Shown here: positions 43,746 to 53,394 of the stretch, piece by piece
How positions within the stretch are numbered: position 1 is the stretch's first letter
Layout: each line of letters starts with the position of its first letter
Origin: UBA12202 sp002691725
GTDB taxonomy: Bacteria > Pseudomonadota > Alphaproteobacteria > Puniceispirillales > UBA1172
Assembly: GCA_965660675.1 (NCBI GenBank)
Contig: CBFIAU010000004.1
Span: forward strand, 1 to 64,000
Length of the DNA: 64,000 nt
Reading direction: 5' to 3'
Notes under the pieces: generated by a model
The model's input: only the letters and a program-made list of their open reading frames with translations
What the model was told of the DNA's origin: nothing
Database searches by the model: none
Translations under genes and position numbers: made by a program

Positions 43746-45380
43746 ATGTCATCAGATTTTAAAAACAATGATCCAGTTCTGGATCACTTATCAGCTTATG
43801 AGCGTAAAACGCTTCTAGGCATGATCCGTAAAGGCATCAGCCGTCGGGATTTCATGTCTTACATGATTGCCGCTGGTGCTACGACTGCCGCATCCGGCAC
43901 ATTATTCACAGGGCTTTCCGATGCTTGGGCAAACACCCCCAAGCGTGGCGGCAAGATTATTTTTGCCGGTGACCAGCATGGCCCTGCCGATACATTGGAC
44001 CCGGCTCTATACACTGCGGCGATTGATTATTTCCGTGGCCGTATGTTCTATGGCTCACTGACCAGACTGACTGATAGCCTTGGCTATGAGCCTGAATTGG
44101 CAGAAGAAGTCATTCCTAATGAGAATGCAACCGTGTGGACGTTCAAAATCCGCAAAGGGGTTGAGTTCCACAACGGCAAAACATTGACCGCAGATGATGT
44201 CATCTACACGATGAACCGTCACCTTGGCGCCGATTCTATTTCCAAGGCATCTTCTCTGGTATCCATGATTGATCGTTGGGAAAAGGTTAATGACTACGAA
44301 GTTCGTGCGGTTCTCAACTCACCAAATGCTGACTTGCCAATCGCGCTTGGTACATTCCACTTTAAGATTCTGCAAGAAGGCGTTACCGATTTCGCAACAG
44401 CTATCGGAACCGGCCCTTACAAAGTCAAAGAGTTTAAGCCTGGCGTTCGCACTATCGGTGTCCGCAATGAAAATTATTGGGGCGAAGGCGGCTATCTTGA
44501 TGAGATTGAGCATTACGGCATTGGCGATTCCGTCGCCCGCTTGAATGCTTTCCTTGCTGGCGATATTGACGGTATGGTTAACGTCCCTGCAAAAGCGATT
44601 TCGCAAGTAGAATCAGCCGCTGGTAAAGACCTATGGTCACTTGAATCAGGTCGTTACATCAATCTGGTGCCACGCCATGATTTGCCAGAATCCAATAATC
44701 CACATCTATGGGCAGCCATGCAGCACCTGCAAGATCGTCAGCGTCTGGTTAAGGGTGTTCTTAAAGGCCAGGGCGGCCTTGGTAATGACCAGCCAATCGG
44801 CCCTGCGTATTTTGACCATAGCCCAGACATCCCACAGCGTGAGCTTGACTTGGATAAGGCGAAGTTTCACTTCCAGAAGTCTGGAATTGGTTCATCTCCG
44901 ATTGAAGTTATTGCTGCTGAGGTTGGCCCTGGTGCGGTTGATCAGTGTCTGTTTATGCAGCGTGAAGGCAAGAAAATTGGCATGAACTTTGACGTTAAGC
45001 AGGTGACCACCGATGGATATTGGGGTGCTGTCTGGCTCAAGGCTCCGATCTGTGTTGCGACTTGGAACATGCGTCCAACCGCAAATATCATGCTGACACT
45101 AGCGTTTCAGGGTGATGCGGCTTGGAACGAAACCCGTTGGAAGAGCGAAAAGTTCGATAAGACTCTTGTCGAGGTTCGCGGTGTCACTGACGCGGCCAAG
45201 CGGAAGCAGATGTACCATGACCTGCAAATGGATGTGTATGAGAATTGCGGCATGAGCATTCCATCACACCTTAACTATGTTGATGGCATTTCATCAAATG
45301 TTAAGGGTCTAACCCATGTTCCGCTTAACAACTTTGGCGGAGCTGAGTCACCAGTCACTATGTGGCGGGATGACGCTTAA
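43746..45380 (+). CDS. ABC transporter substrate-binding protein (SBP_bac_5), Tat-exported
   Basis: 544 aa starting at ATG 43746, seven bases after GGGAGG. The N-terminus carries a twin-arginine signal (ISRRDFMSYMIAAGATTAA) ending near DAWA|NTP, so it is exported folded. The mature protein matches family 5 peptide/nickel/opine binding proteins (LDPALYTAAIDYFRGRMFY, TVWTFKIRKGVEFHNGKTL). Tat export of a family 5 binding protein is less usual than Sec export. It is the first gene of a four-gene importer, and a hairpin after its stop probably lowers expression of the permeases. Ligand unknown; an osmolyte or oligopeptide is possible. Confidence 0.9.
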   Translation: MSSDFKNNDPVLDHLSAYERKTLLGMIRKGISRRDFMSYMIAAGATTAASGTLFTGLSDAWANTPKRGGKIIFAGDQHGPADTLDPALYTAAIDYFRGRMFYGSLTRLTDSLGYEPELAEEVIPNENATVWTFKIRKGVEFHNGKTLTADDVIYTMNRHLGADSISKASSLVSMIDRWEKVNDYEVRAVLNSPNADLPIALGTFHFKILQEGVTDFATAIGTGPYKVKEFKPGVRTIGVRNENYWGEGGYLDEIEHYGIGDSVARLNAFLAGDIDGMVNVPAKAISQVESAAGKDLWSLESGRYINLVPRHDLPESNNPHLWAAMQHLQDRQRLVKGVLKGQGGLGNDQPIGPAYFDHSPDIPQRELDLDKAKFHFQKSGIGSSPIEVIAAEVGPGAVDQCLFMQREGKKIGMNFDVKQVTTDGYWGAVWLKAPICVATWNMRPTANIMLTLAFQGDAAWNETRWKSEKFDKTLVEVRGVTDAAKRKQMYHDLQMDVYENCGMSIPSHLNYVDGISSNVKGLTHVPLNNFGGAESPVTMWRDDA

Positions 45381-45399
45381 TTGCTAACTTTTGAGGAAT

Positions 45400-45424
45400 C
45401 CGGCCAATCATGGCCGGGTTCTTT
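45400..45424 (+). terminator. Hairpin after the binding-protein gene (attenuator-like)
   Basis: CCGGCCA (45400-45406) pairs perfectly with TGGCCGG (45411-45417) around ATCA, followed by a T-rich tract. Between a binding-protein gene and its permeases, such hairpins usually stabilise the upstream mRNA and give partial termination. Confidence 0.75.
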
Positions 45425-45452
45425 TACTTTATAACAAAAAACAGAATTCTAT

Positions 45453-46403
45453 ATGCTTCCACTTATTGTTAAAAGACTTGGCATCGGATTAATTACGGTA
45501 ATTGCCGTATCATTAATTATTTTTCTGGGCACAAAAATTCTTCCCGGTGATGCCGCGCAAATTCGTCTGGGTCAGCAAGCAACTGAGGCAAACATCGCCG
45601 CTTTCCGTGAAAGACTCGGCTTGGATATGCCTTATTATCAGCAATACCTTAACTGGCTCTATGGATTTTTTACTGGTGATATGGGGACATCCCTTGCCAG
45701 CGATAAACCGATCACTGAACTGATCCACGACCGCTACGAAAATACTGTCTATGTCGCCACTTTAACCGCGTTAATCGGCGTTCCTGTCTCATTGGCGCTT
45801 GGTATCTTTGCCGCCATGTTCCCGGGCAGTTTGTATGACCGTTTTCTGACCATGATATCCGTGTCATTGGTCGCCTCGCCTGAGTTTTTGACCGCTACCA
45901 TACTTGTGCTTATTTTCGTATTTGGCATGGGCTGGGGCAATGCCGTTGTCGTTGGCAGCATAGAAGGCAAAGGCTTTTTTGAGCTTTATCGACATTTTGC
46001 CCTGCCCATCACAACCTTATGTTTTGTTATTGCATCACAATTAATCCGAATGTCACGAGCAGCGGTGCTAAATGTCATGAACTCGCCCTATATTGAAATG
46101 GCGATATTGAAAGGTGTTCCGCGCCGACGCATCATTTTCCGTCATGCTTTGCTCAATGCGCTTGGCCCTATCGTTAATGTGGTGGCGCTTAACCTGGCGT
46201 ATTTGGTGACTGGCGTGATTGTTGTTGAGGTCTATTTTGGTTATCCGGGTCTTGCCACGCTGATTGTCCAGGGCGTCCAAACCCGTGACTTTATTCTTAT
46301 TCAGGGCTTAGGCATGTTGTTCTGTCTGACTTATGTCATATTGATGCTCATTGCTGATATTGCGGCTTTCGCATCTAACGCAAGATTGAGGCATCCAAAA
46401 TGA
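45453..46403 (+). CDS. ABC transporter permease, DppB type
   Basis: 316 aa with six membrane helices. The N-terminal GIGLITVIAVSLIIFLGTKI and LGLDMPYYQQYLNWLYGFFTGDMGTS segments are standard for DppB/OppB, and the EAA loop is PYIEMAILKGVPRRRIIFRHAL (listed in part). It forms the pore with the DppC-type partner, whose start overlaps its stop by four bases (ATGA). Part of the four-gene importer. Confidence 0.92.
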   Translation: MLPLIVKRLGIGLITVIAVSLIIFLGTKILPGDAAQIRLGQQATEANIAAFRERLGLDMPYYQQYLNWLYGFFTGDMGTSLASDKPITELIHDRYENTVYVATLTALIGVPVSLALGIFAAMFPGSLYDRFLTMISVSLVASPEFLTATILVLIFVFGMGWGNAVVVGSIEGKGFFELYRHFALPITTLCFVIASQLIRMSRAAVLNVMNSPYIEMAILKGVPRRRIIFRHALLNALGPIVNVVALNLAYLVTGVIVVEVYFGYPGLATLIVQGVQTRDFILIQGLGMLFCLTYVILMLIADIAAFASNARLRHPK

Positions 46404-47380
46404 GCAAGAGCAAGAGCACGACTAATACCACCACGAAAACTGCCCCTAAAAATGCTGGCAAAAGTAAAATTGAACACAATCATTTTGTTGCGCCTTATGA
46501 TGCCAGCGTCAGTTTTGATGAACTGCCAGACGCGCCCCAGCCGAGCAAATTCCGTTTCAGCTTCACTGGCTGGTTAGGTATTATTATTGTTACGTTTTGG
46601 GTTTTTATTGCGATTACCGGCCCATTGATCGCGCCTTATGGGGAAAATGATCTGCCCTTTCCTGATGATTATAGTGAGTTTCAGGTCCCGCAACCGGGCG
46701 CTTGGTTAGGCACTGATGTGACTGACCGTGATATTCTCTCACGCCTGATCTATGGTGCTGGACGCACGATTGGTATTTCTTTCCTTGCCACCTCGCTTGC
46801 CTATATTCTGGGTGTGATCTTAGGTATTGGTGCGGCGATATCAAACCCCAAAGTTGATATGATCATTAGCCGGATTAATGATGCGATCCTTAGTCTGCCA
46901 ACGATTATGCTTGGTCTGGTTGTTGTCGCGGCAATCGGCTCATCCATCCCTGTTTTGATATGTACCGCGGGGGTAATTTATGCCTCGGTTGTGTTCCGCT
47001 TGGCCCGCGCCTTAGGCCAGGAGATTATGGTCATGGATTTTGTCGAGGCCGCGCGCGTCAGAGGCGAAGGGCTGTGGTGGATCATTTCAAAAGAGATTTG
47101 GCCAAATGCCAGAATGCCGCTATTGACCGATTTTGGCTTACGCTTAATTTATATTATTTTGTTTGTTTCAAGTCTTAGCTTTCTTGGTCTTGGCGTTCAG
47201 CCACCGCAAGCTGACTGGGGCTCTATGGTGCGTGAAAATCTAGGGGCGCTTCAATATGGAACCTCCGTTATTCCGGTTATTGCGCCTGCTATTGCGATTG
47301 CTACCTTGACCGTTGGTATTAATTTGATTGTTGATGATGTCTCTGCCTTTAGCGGCGGCAAATTGTCGAAAAGGCTTTAA
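46400..47380 (+). CDS. ABC transporter permease, DppC type
   Basis: 326 aa. A ~55-residue cytoplasmic lead rich in Lys, Ser and Thr (including a short GAGCAA hexamer repeat in the DNA) precedes six helices. WLGTDVTDRDILSRLIYGA and the EAA loop VMDFVEAARVRGEGLWWII are DppC/OppC signatures. Coupled to the DppB-type gene upstream and 2 bp from the ATPase gene downstream. Confidence 0.92.
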   Translation: MSKSKSTTNTTTKTAPKNAGKSKIEHNHFVAPYDASVSFDELPDAPQPSKFRFSFTGWLGIIIVTFWVFIAITGPLIAPYGENDLPFPDDYSEFQVPQPGAWLGTDVTDRDILSRLIYGAGRTIGISFLATSLAYILGVILGIGAAISNPKVDMIISRINDAILSLPTIMLGLVVVAAIGSSIPVLICTAGVIYASVVFRLARALGQEIMVMDFVEAARVRGEGLWWIISKEIWPNARMPLLTDFGLRLIYIILFVSSLSFLGLGVQPPQADWGSMVRENLGALQYGTSVIPVIAPAIAIATLTVGINLIVDDVSAFSGGKLSKRL

Positions 47381-47382
47381 TA

Positions 47383-49215
47383 ATGGCAAAACAAAAACAT
47401 GATGATGAGATCATTTTTGAGGCTAAGAACCTGCAAATTAGCGCCATCCGCGATGATGGCAGTGAATTGCCTATCGTCAAAGGTGTTGATTTCAATGTTA
47501 AGCGCGGCGAAGTCATCGCCCTCATTGGTGAGTCAGGGTCTGGCAAAACAACAATCTCTTTAGCCTCACTTGGATATTGCAAACCTGGATTGAAATTCGC
47601 TGGCGGCGAAGCTCTCTTTAAGGGTCAAGACGTATCGAAGATGACAACCGATGAATTGCGCCCTATTCGCGGCGAGAAAGTAGCATATCTGGCCCAAAGT
47701 GCCGCCGCCACATTCAATCCATCTATTCGGATTAATGAACAGGTCACCGAAGCGCCAATCCTGCACAAAACCAAAACCAAGGAGCAGGCTGATAAAAAAG
47801 CCCTTGAGCTTTATCATGCGCTCGAATTGCCTGATCCTGAAAATATTGGTAACCGGTTTCCGCATCAGGTATCAGGCGGTCAGCTACAACGGCTAATGGC
47901 GGCGATGGCATTATGCGGTGATCCTGATCTGCTCGTCCTGGATGAGCCGACAACCGCGCTCGATGTTACCACCCAAATCGAAGTCCTAAAGGCATTTAAG
48001 TCTGTCATTAAGCAACAAGGCGCGGCGGCTATTTATGTGACGCATGATCTGGCGGTAGTTGCCCAAATCGCTGACCATATTGTTGTTCTTTATAATGGCG
48101 AGGTCAAAGAGGCTGGCCCAACTGATGTGCTAATCAACTCGCCTCAGCATCCCTACACAAAACGCCTGATGGAAGCCATTCGGCCAATGCCAGAAGCCGG
48201 GCTTGGAGAAGATGTTGGCGATGAACATCTGCGTGATGTGCCCGTGCTTGAGGTTAATAAGATTGATGCTGGTTATGGCAAGATTGTAAACGGCATGCCT
48301 TCCAGTCTTATCCTCAAGGATGTGAATGTATCGATCAAACGCGGCAAGACGGTCGGCATAATTGGCGAATCTGGATGCGGAAAATCAACCCTCGCAAGGG
48401 TATTTGCCGGGCTTTTGCCGCCGGCTAATGGTAGCATTGCGCTTGATGGTGAGGCGTTAGCGCCGTCCCTCAAACAGCGATCACATGCAGAATTAAGGAA
48501 AATTCAATTTGTGTATCAAATGGCAGATACGGCGCTTAACCCACGCCAACGCATTGGTGATATTTTAGGCCGACCATTAGAGTTTTATCACGGTCTTTCT
48601 GGTAAAAAGAAAACCGCGCGTGTCAATGAGCTGCTTGAAATGGTGGAATTGCCGTCACAATTTGCCCAGCGTTATCCGCATGAATTATCGGGTGGCCAAA
48701 AGCAGCGGATTAATCTGGCAAGAGCGCTCGCATCTGATCCTGAGGTCGTGCTTTGTGATGAGGTGACATCCGCCCTCGATACGATTGTTGGCGCTAATGT
48801 GATCGAATTGCTCAAACGCTTGCGCCGTGATCTGGGCGTGTCCTTTGTCTTTATTAGCCATGATCTGTCAACCGTCGCATCTTTTGCTGATGAGATTGTC
48901 GTTCTCTATGCTGGCCGTGTGGCAGAGCAAGGGCCAACCGACCAAGTGCTATCACCGCCCTATCATCCCTATACCAGGCTTCTGATCTCATCAGTGCCGG
49001 AGCCACGGGTCGGATGGCTCGAAGATATGACGAAAACCAAAGAGGCGGTTTCAGGCATTTCAGGTGCGGTTGACATTGATGCTATCGGCTGTCCGTTCTT
49101 CAAACGCTGTCCGCATGCGATTAGCGGCACTTGCGATACCACCGCGCCGCCACGGCAGATTGATAATAATAATCATATTATCGAATGCCATCTCGATATC
49201 AAAGACTTGCTCTAA
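47383..49215 (+). CDS. Fused two-domain ABC ATPase (DppD-DppF type)
   Basis: 610 aa with two complete nucleotide-binding domains. Domain 1: Walker A GESGSGKTT, signature VSGGQLQRL, Walker B LLVLDEPTTALD. Domain 2: GESGCGKST, LSGGQKQRI, VVLCDEVTSALD (Val replaces the usual Pro). The C-terminal Cys-rich GCPFFKRCPHAISGTC is the oligopeptide-ABC tail, which can hold an iron-sulfur cluster. It powers the importer encoded just upstream and ends the operon. Confidence 0.94.
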   Translation: MAKQKHDDEIIFEAKNLQISAIRDDGSELPIVKGVDFNVKRGEVIALIGESGSGKTTISLASLGYCKPGLKFAGGEALFKGQDVSKMTTDELRPIRGEKVAYLAQSAAATFNPSIRINEQVTEAPILHKTKTKEQADKKALELYHALELPDPENIGNRFPHQVSGGQLQRLMAAMALCGDPDLLVLDEPTTALDVTTQIEVLKAFKSVIKQQGAAAIYVTHDLAVVAQIADHIVVLYNGEVKEAGPTDVLINSPQHPYTKRLMEAIRPMPEAGLGEDVGDEHLRDVPVLEVNKIDAGYGKIVNGMPSSLILKDVNVSIKRGKTVGIIGESGCGKSTLARVFAGLLPPANGSIALDGEALAPSLKQRSHAELRKIQFVYQMADTALNPRQRIGDILGRPLEFYHGLSGKKKTARVNELLEMVELPSQFAQRYPHELSGGQKQRINLARALASDPEVVLCDEVTSALDTIVGANVIELLKRLRRDLGVSFVFISHDLSTVASFADEIVVLYAGRVAEQGPTDQVLSPPYHPYTRLLISSVPEPRVGWLEDMTKTKEAVSGISGAVDIDAIGCPFFKRCPHAISGTCDTTAPPRQIDNNNHIIECHLDIKDLL

Positions 49216-49393
49216 CGATTTTTAGCCTTTTTCCTGATCACATCCTTATATCCAGCCTGAGGCTGTATCTGGCTTTAGCTGGGCATTGACTTATGCTTTT
49301 GCTTTTGCATAAACTGCACTATACATAACTGTACATTACTATACCAGACAGTATTATTTAAGGCGATATTAATCTGGCATTGGGGGGAATTCA

Positions 49394-51796
49394 ATGAAAT
49401 CACATTATAGAGTAGTCGCTATAGGCGGCGGTGTTGTTGGCTCATCTGTGCTTTATCATCTAGCCAAGCTTGGCTGGACAGATGTCTGTATGCTGGAAAG
49501 ATCAGTGTTAACTGCGGGTTCATCCTGGCATGCGGCAGGCGGTATTCATGCTCTTAATGCTGATCCTAATATTGCCGCGCTTCAAGCTTATACGATTGAT
49601 TTGCTTTCCGAAATTGAACAGGAAAGCGGCCATAATATTGGGCTTCATATGACGGGCGGTCTGACCATGGCGGGAACGCCTGATCGCTGGGAATGGCTTC
49701 AGTCTGCCTATCGGGTATTTCAATCTATTGGCATTAGTGATTGCCGTCTTGTCACCCCCGAAGAAGCTGGTGAGCTTAATCCGATTATGTCGACAGATGG
49801 GTTGCTCGGCGGAATGTGGGCTGATCGGGAAGGCTATATTGATACGACAGGAACGGTTCATGCCTATGCGATTGCGGCGCGTAAGCGGGGTGCTGAATAT
49901 TTTGAACATACAAAGGTTGATAGCCTTGAGCAGACGAAAGATGGCTGGCGCGTCAACACTGATAAAGGCACGATCACTTGTGAGCATGTGGTTAATGCTG
50001 GCGGCTTATGGGCAAAGCAACTTGGGCGAATGGCGGGCATTGAGTTGCCTGTCTCACCATTGAAACATCATTATCTTGTGTCGGATTCGATCCCTAAACT
50101 TGAGGAAATTGATTTTGAAGTTCCTATGACCGTAGACCTGGAGGGCTTTACTTATCTGCGCCAGGATCAGAATGGTGTCTTGTTAGGGATTTATGAAATC
50201 GACCATGAGCATTGGGCAATGGATGGAGCGCCATGGGATTATGGCATGGAGCTATTCCAGGAACAGACTGACCGTATTGAAAACGAATTGATAATGGGGT
50301 TTGAGCGCTATCCTGTCTTGCAGGAGGTTGGCGTTAAAACATGGGTTAATGGCGCCTTCACCTTCTCACCGGATGGCAATCCGCTGGTTGGCCCTGTTCC
50401 TGGCAAGCCTGGATATTGGTGTGCTTGTGCGGTGATGGCCGGCTTCCTTCAGGGCGGCGGAGTTGGCAAATCCTTAGCTGAATGGATCATCCATGGTGAG
50501 CCAGAGGCTGATGTTTATGGGATGGATGTCGCCCGATATGGGAAATTTGCGGAAAATAAGCAATATATCAAGGAAACCACAGGTCAGTTTTATTCGCGGC
50601 GATTTGTCATGACCTATCCGAATGAACAGCTGCCAGCTGGCCGGCCACTTAAAATGACGCCAGCCTCTAGTGACATGTCAGCCGCAGGATGTCATTGGGG
50701 GGTTAGCTGGGATATGGAAGTGCCATTATACTTTGCCCCCGAAGGATTTTGTGAGACGCCTTCGCTGAAACGATCAAATGCTTTTGATATTGTTGGGGAC
50801 GAATGTCGGGCCGTACGCTCTGGCGTCGGATTACTTGATATTTCCGGCTTCTCACGTTTTGAGGTATCAGGCGCCAATGCCGAAGCATGGCTTAACCGCA
50901 TCATGGCTGGCCGTCTGCCAAAACCTGGACGTGTCCGGCTATCACCAATGCTAAGCGAAGAAGGCAAGTTAAAAGGCGACTTGACGATCTTTAACTGGGG
51001 CAATGATGTGTTTTGGATCATGGGCTCATACTATTTGCGGGCATGGCATATGCGCTGGTTCAATGATCATATTGAAGACGGCGTCAGCATCCGTGATCTA
51101 GGTGAGGAAATGGTTGGCTTCTCTCTTGCCGGGCCTAAATCAACTGAGGTTATAGCCAGTCTCACCGATGGGGATATTGAAGCCTTGCCGTTTCTTGGCT
51201 GTGGTGAGTTTGATATTGGGCTTATTCGCGCCAAGGTTGGCCGCTTATCAGTTGCAGGAGAGCTAGGCTATGAGATTAATTGCCGGATGGGTGATCATAT
51301 CACCCTTCGCCGCATGTTATTAGAGGCAGGGGCAAAATCTGATATTCGTGAATATGGATTTAATGCCATGCTTTCCCTGCGCCTGGAAAAAAGCTTTGGC
51401 ATCTGGTCAGCTGAGTTCACGCAAGGCTATACCCCCGGCATGACGGGCATGGATCGCTGGATTGATTGGGATAAGGGTGATTTTGTTGGACGCGCGGCGG
51501 CGCTGGCAGAACGTGATCAAACACCACCACAGCAAAAATTGGTGACTTTAGAAATTGATGCTGATGATGCCGATGCCAGCGGCTATGAGCCGATCTGGTC
51601 TGGCGGTGAATTAGTGGGCTTTATCACATCAGGCGGATATGGCCATACCATTCAGAAATCGCTGGCCATGGGCTTGGTCAATGCTGATCTGGCGGTTGAA
51701 GGAGCCGAATTGACGACGCATATCGTGGGTGTTGAAAAAACCGCTAGAGTCATTGCGCCATCACCTTATGATCCGCAAGGAAAGGCCATGCGATGA
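49394..51796 (+). CDS. FAD-dependent dimethylglycine/sarcosine dehydrogenase-like with GcvT domain
   Basis: 800 aa. N-terminal FAD motif AIGGGVVGSSVLYHLA, covalent-FAD motif GSSWHAAGG (H46), central oxidoreductase domain to ~420, then GcvT and GcvT_C domains from ~440. It probably oxidises an N-methyl amine and passes formaldehyde to tetrahydrofolate. ATG 49394 follows GGGGGG. The end overlaps the MttB-family gene (ATGA), so an amine:corrinoid-type methyltransferase and this oxidase are made together. It is a homologue, not a copy, of the 16.6-19.1 kb gene. Confidence 0.9.
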   Translation: MKSHYRVVAIGGGVVGSSVLYHLAKLGWTDVCMLERSVLTAGSSWHAAGGIHALNADPNIAALQAYTIDLLSEIEQESGHNIGLHMTGGLTMAGTPDRWEWLQSAYRVFQSIGISDCRLVTPEEAGELNPIMSTDGLLGGMWADREGYIDTTGTVHAYAIAARKRGAEYFEHTKVDSLEQTKDGWRVNTDKGTITCEHVVNAGGLWAKQLGRMAGIELPVSPLKHHYLVSDSIPKLEEIDFEVPMTVDLEGFTYLRQDQNGVLLGIYEIDHEHWAMDGAPWDYGMELFQEQTDRIENELIMGFERYPVLQEVGVKTWVNGAFTFSPDGNPLVGPVPGKPGYWCACAVMAGFLQGGGVGKSLAEWIIHGEPEADVYGMDVARYGKFAENKQYIKETTGQFYSRRFVMTYPNEQLPAGRPLKMTPASSDMSAAGCHWGVSWDMEVPLYFAPEGFCETPSLKRSNAFDIVGDECRAVRSGVGLLDISGFSRFEVSGANAEAWLNRIMAGRLPKPGRVRLSPMLSEEGKLKGDLTIFNWGNDVFWIMGSYYLRAWHMRWFNDHIEDGVSIRDLGEEMVGFSLAGPKSTEVIASLTDGDIEALPFLGCGEFDIGLIRAKVGRLSVAGELGYEINCRMGDHITLRRMLLEAGAKSDIREYGFNAMLSLRLEKSFGIWSAEFTQGYTPGMTGMDRWIDWDKGDFVGRAAALAERDQTPPQQKLVTLEIDADDADASGYEPIWSGGELVGFITSGGYGHTIQKSLAMGLVNADLAVEGAELTTHIVGVEKTARVIAPSPYDPQGKAMR

Positions 51797-53352
51797 GTAA
51801 GGATATCGCGCCTCTCGACAAACCTAAGCGGTTGGGCAGAAGCAAGCGGAATAAGGAACGCACCGCACAGCCTGCCCCGCCGCAACCGTTCGGCGCACTT
51901 GATAATCCTTTCCCGCCATTAAACGGGTTTGATGACAATATCATTGAGGAAATGCATCAGTCGGCGCTGAAGCTTCTTGAGCATGAAGGCATTAAAGTTC
52001 TGCATCCTGAAGCAAGGCGGCTCTATCAATCTGCTGGTGCGAGGGTTGATGAGAGTAGCGAAATGGTCTGGATTGGCAGGGATATCATTCTTTCCGCCCT
52101 CAAAACCGCCCCTAAAAGCTTCACCTTAAGAGGCGGCAATCGCGCTCGTGATGTCACGCTTGAATTGGGCAAATTGGTCTTTCAGCCGGGAGCGGCGGCA
52201 CCCTATGCGACTGATCTGGAACGCGGGCGCCGCATTGGGTCTGAGCAAGATTTTCGTGAGCTGGTAAAACTGACTCAGTATTTTTCATGCTTTCATATGA
52301 TGCCGCCCTTGGTTGAACCGCAAGATGTCACCCCTGAGCATCGGCATTATGCCATTATGGATGCGATGCTGACCGAAACCGATAAAGTGCCTTTCATTTA
52401 TTCGCGCGGCTCACAGCAAATCGAAGACGGGTTTGAAATGATCCGACTGTTTCGTGATATCAGCATGGAGGCGTTTCATGCTGACCCTTGGTGCTATACC
52501 ATTATCAATACCAATTCGCCGCGCATCCTTGATCTGCCCATGGCACAGGGATTGATTGATTTCGCCCGCGCCAGACAGATGAGCATTGTCACGCCATTTA
52601 CCCTGATGGGAGCCATGGCACCGATTACCGTCGCCGGAGCAATGACGCTTTCTCACGCAGAAGCGATGGCAGCTATTGCGCTGGTTCAGATCACGCAACC
52701 CGGGGCACCTGTCTGTTACGGTACTTTCACCAGCAATGTTGATATGAGATCAGGGGCGCCTGCCTTTGGTACACCTGAACATTTCAGGGCCTCATTAGTG
52801 GCTGGACAATTAGCCCGAAAAACTGGTCTGCCTTGGCGCTGTGCATCAGGAAGCGCCGCTAATATCAATGATATCCAAGCCGCCAATGAAACCCAGTTTG
52901 GCTTATGGGGATGCTTGATGGCAGGGGCAACCATTGTTATCCATTCGGCAGGCTGGCTGGAGGGCGGCTTGGCGTTATCCTATGAAAAGCTGATCACCGA
53001 TAGCGAAGTGCTGAAAATGGTGGAACATATGTGCAAACCTTTATCCATTAGCACCGATGATATGGGATATGACGCGATTGCCGCGATGCCTCCTGGCGGG
53101 CATTTTTTCGGATGTGATCACACAATGGCACGATACCAGACCGAGTTTTATCAGCATGTCGTGGCTGACCTGTCAAATTACGGCACTTGGAAAGACAATG
53201 GGAGTATTGATACCAATCATCGCGCCACCAAAATATGGAAAGATATCTTGCAGCAGCCTAACACGCTCAGCGATAATGACGTTCCAATAGCAAAATTGCG
53301 CCAGTTCATCACAACCCGAATGCATGAAGGCGGCGCACCGCCTGTGAGTTAA
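51793..53352 (+). CDS. MttB-family trimethylamine/betaine methyltransferase, non-pyrrolysine
   Basis: 519 aa. PFTLMGAMAPITVAGAMTLS, PVCYGTFTSNVDMRSGAPAF and TGLPWRCASGSAANIND are MttB-family blocks. No in-frame TAG occurs, so it belongs to the non-pyrrolysine branch, members of which demethylate glycine betaine or other quaternary amines with a corrinoid protein. No corrinoid (MttC) gene or reductive activase is in the window. The N-terminal ~35 residues are basic and variable. Translation is coupled to the FAD/GcvT gene upstream. The TetR gene follows at 42 bp. Confidence 0.85.
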   Translation: MSKDIAPLDKPKRLGRSKRNKERTAQPAPPQPFGALDNPFPPLNGFDDNIIEEMHQSALKLLEHEGIKVLHPEARRLYQSAGARVDESSEMVWIGRDIILSALKTAPKSFTLRGGNRARDVTLELGKLVFQPGAAAPYATDLERGRRIGSEQDFRELVKLTQYFSCFHMMPPLVEPQDVTPEHRHYAIMDAMLTETDKVPFIYSRGSQQIEDGFEMIRLFRDISMEAFHADPWCYTIINTNSPRILDLPMAQGLIDFARARQMSIVTPFTLMGAMAPITVAGAMTLSHAEAMAAIALVQITQPGAPVCYGTFTSNVDMRSGAPAFGTPEHFRASLVAGQLARKTGLPWRCASGSAANINDIQAANETQFGLWGCLMAGATIVIHSAGWLEGGLALSYEKLITDSEVLKMVEHMCKPLSISTDDMGYDAIAAMPPGGHFFGCDHTMARYQTEFYQHVVADLSNYGTWKDNGSIDTNHRATKIWKDILQQPNTLSDNDVPIAKLRQFITTRMHEGGAPPVS

Positions 53353-53394
53353 TGGTAATCACCTTAAATAAAATGGACAAAATGAAAAGCATTT

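Noticed and set aside
49253..49265. CAGCC-TGA-GGCTG as terminator of the ABC operon
   Set aside because: Short stem with no T-run; could be chance.
51793..53352. Pyrrolysine-containing MttB
   Set aside because: No in-frame TAG; the frame is fully open.
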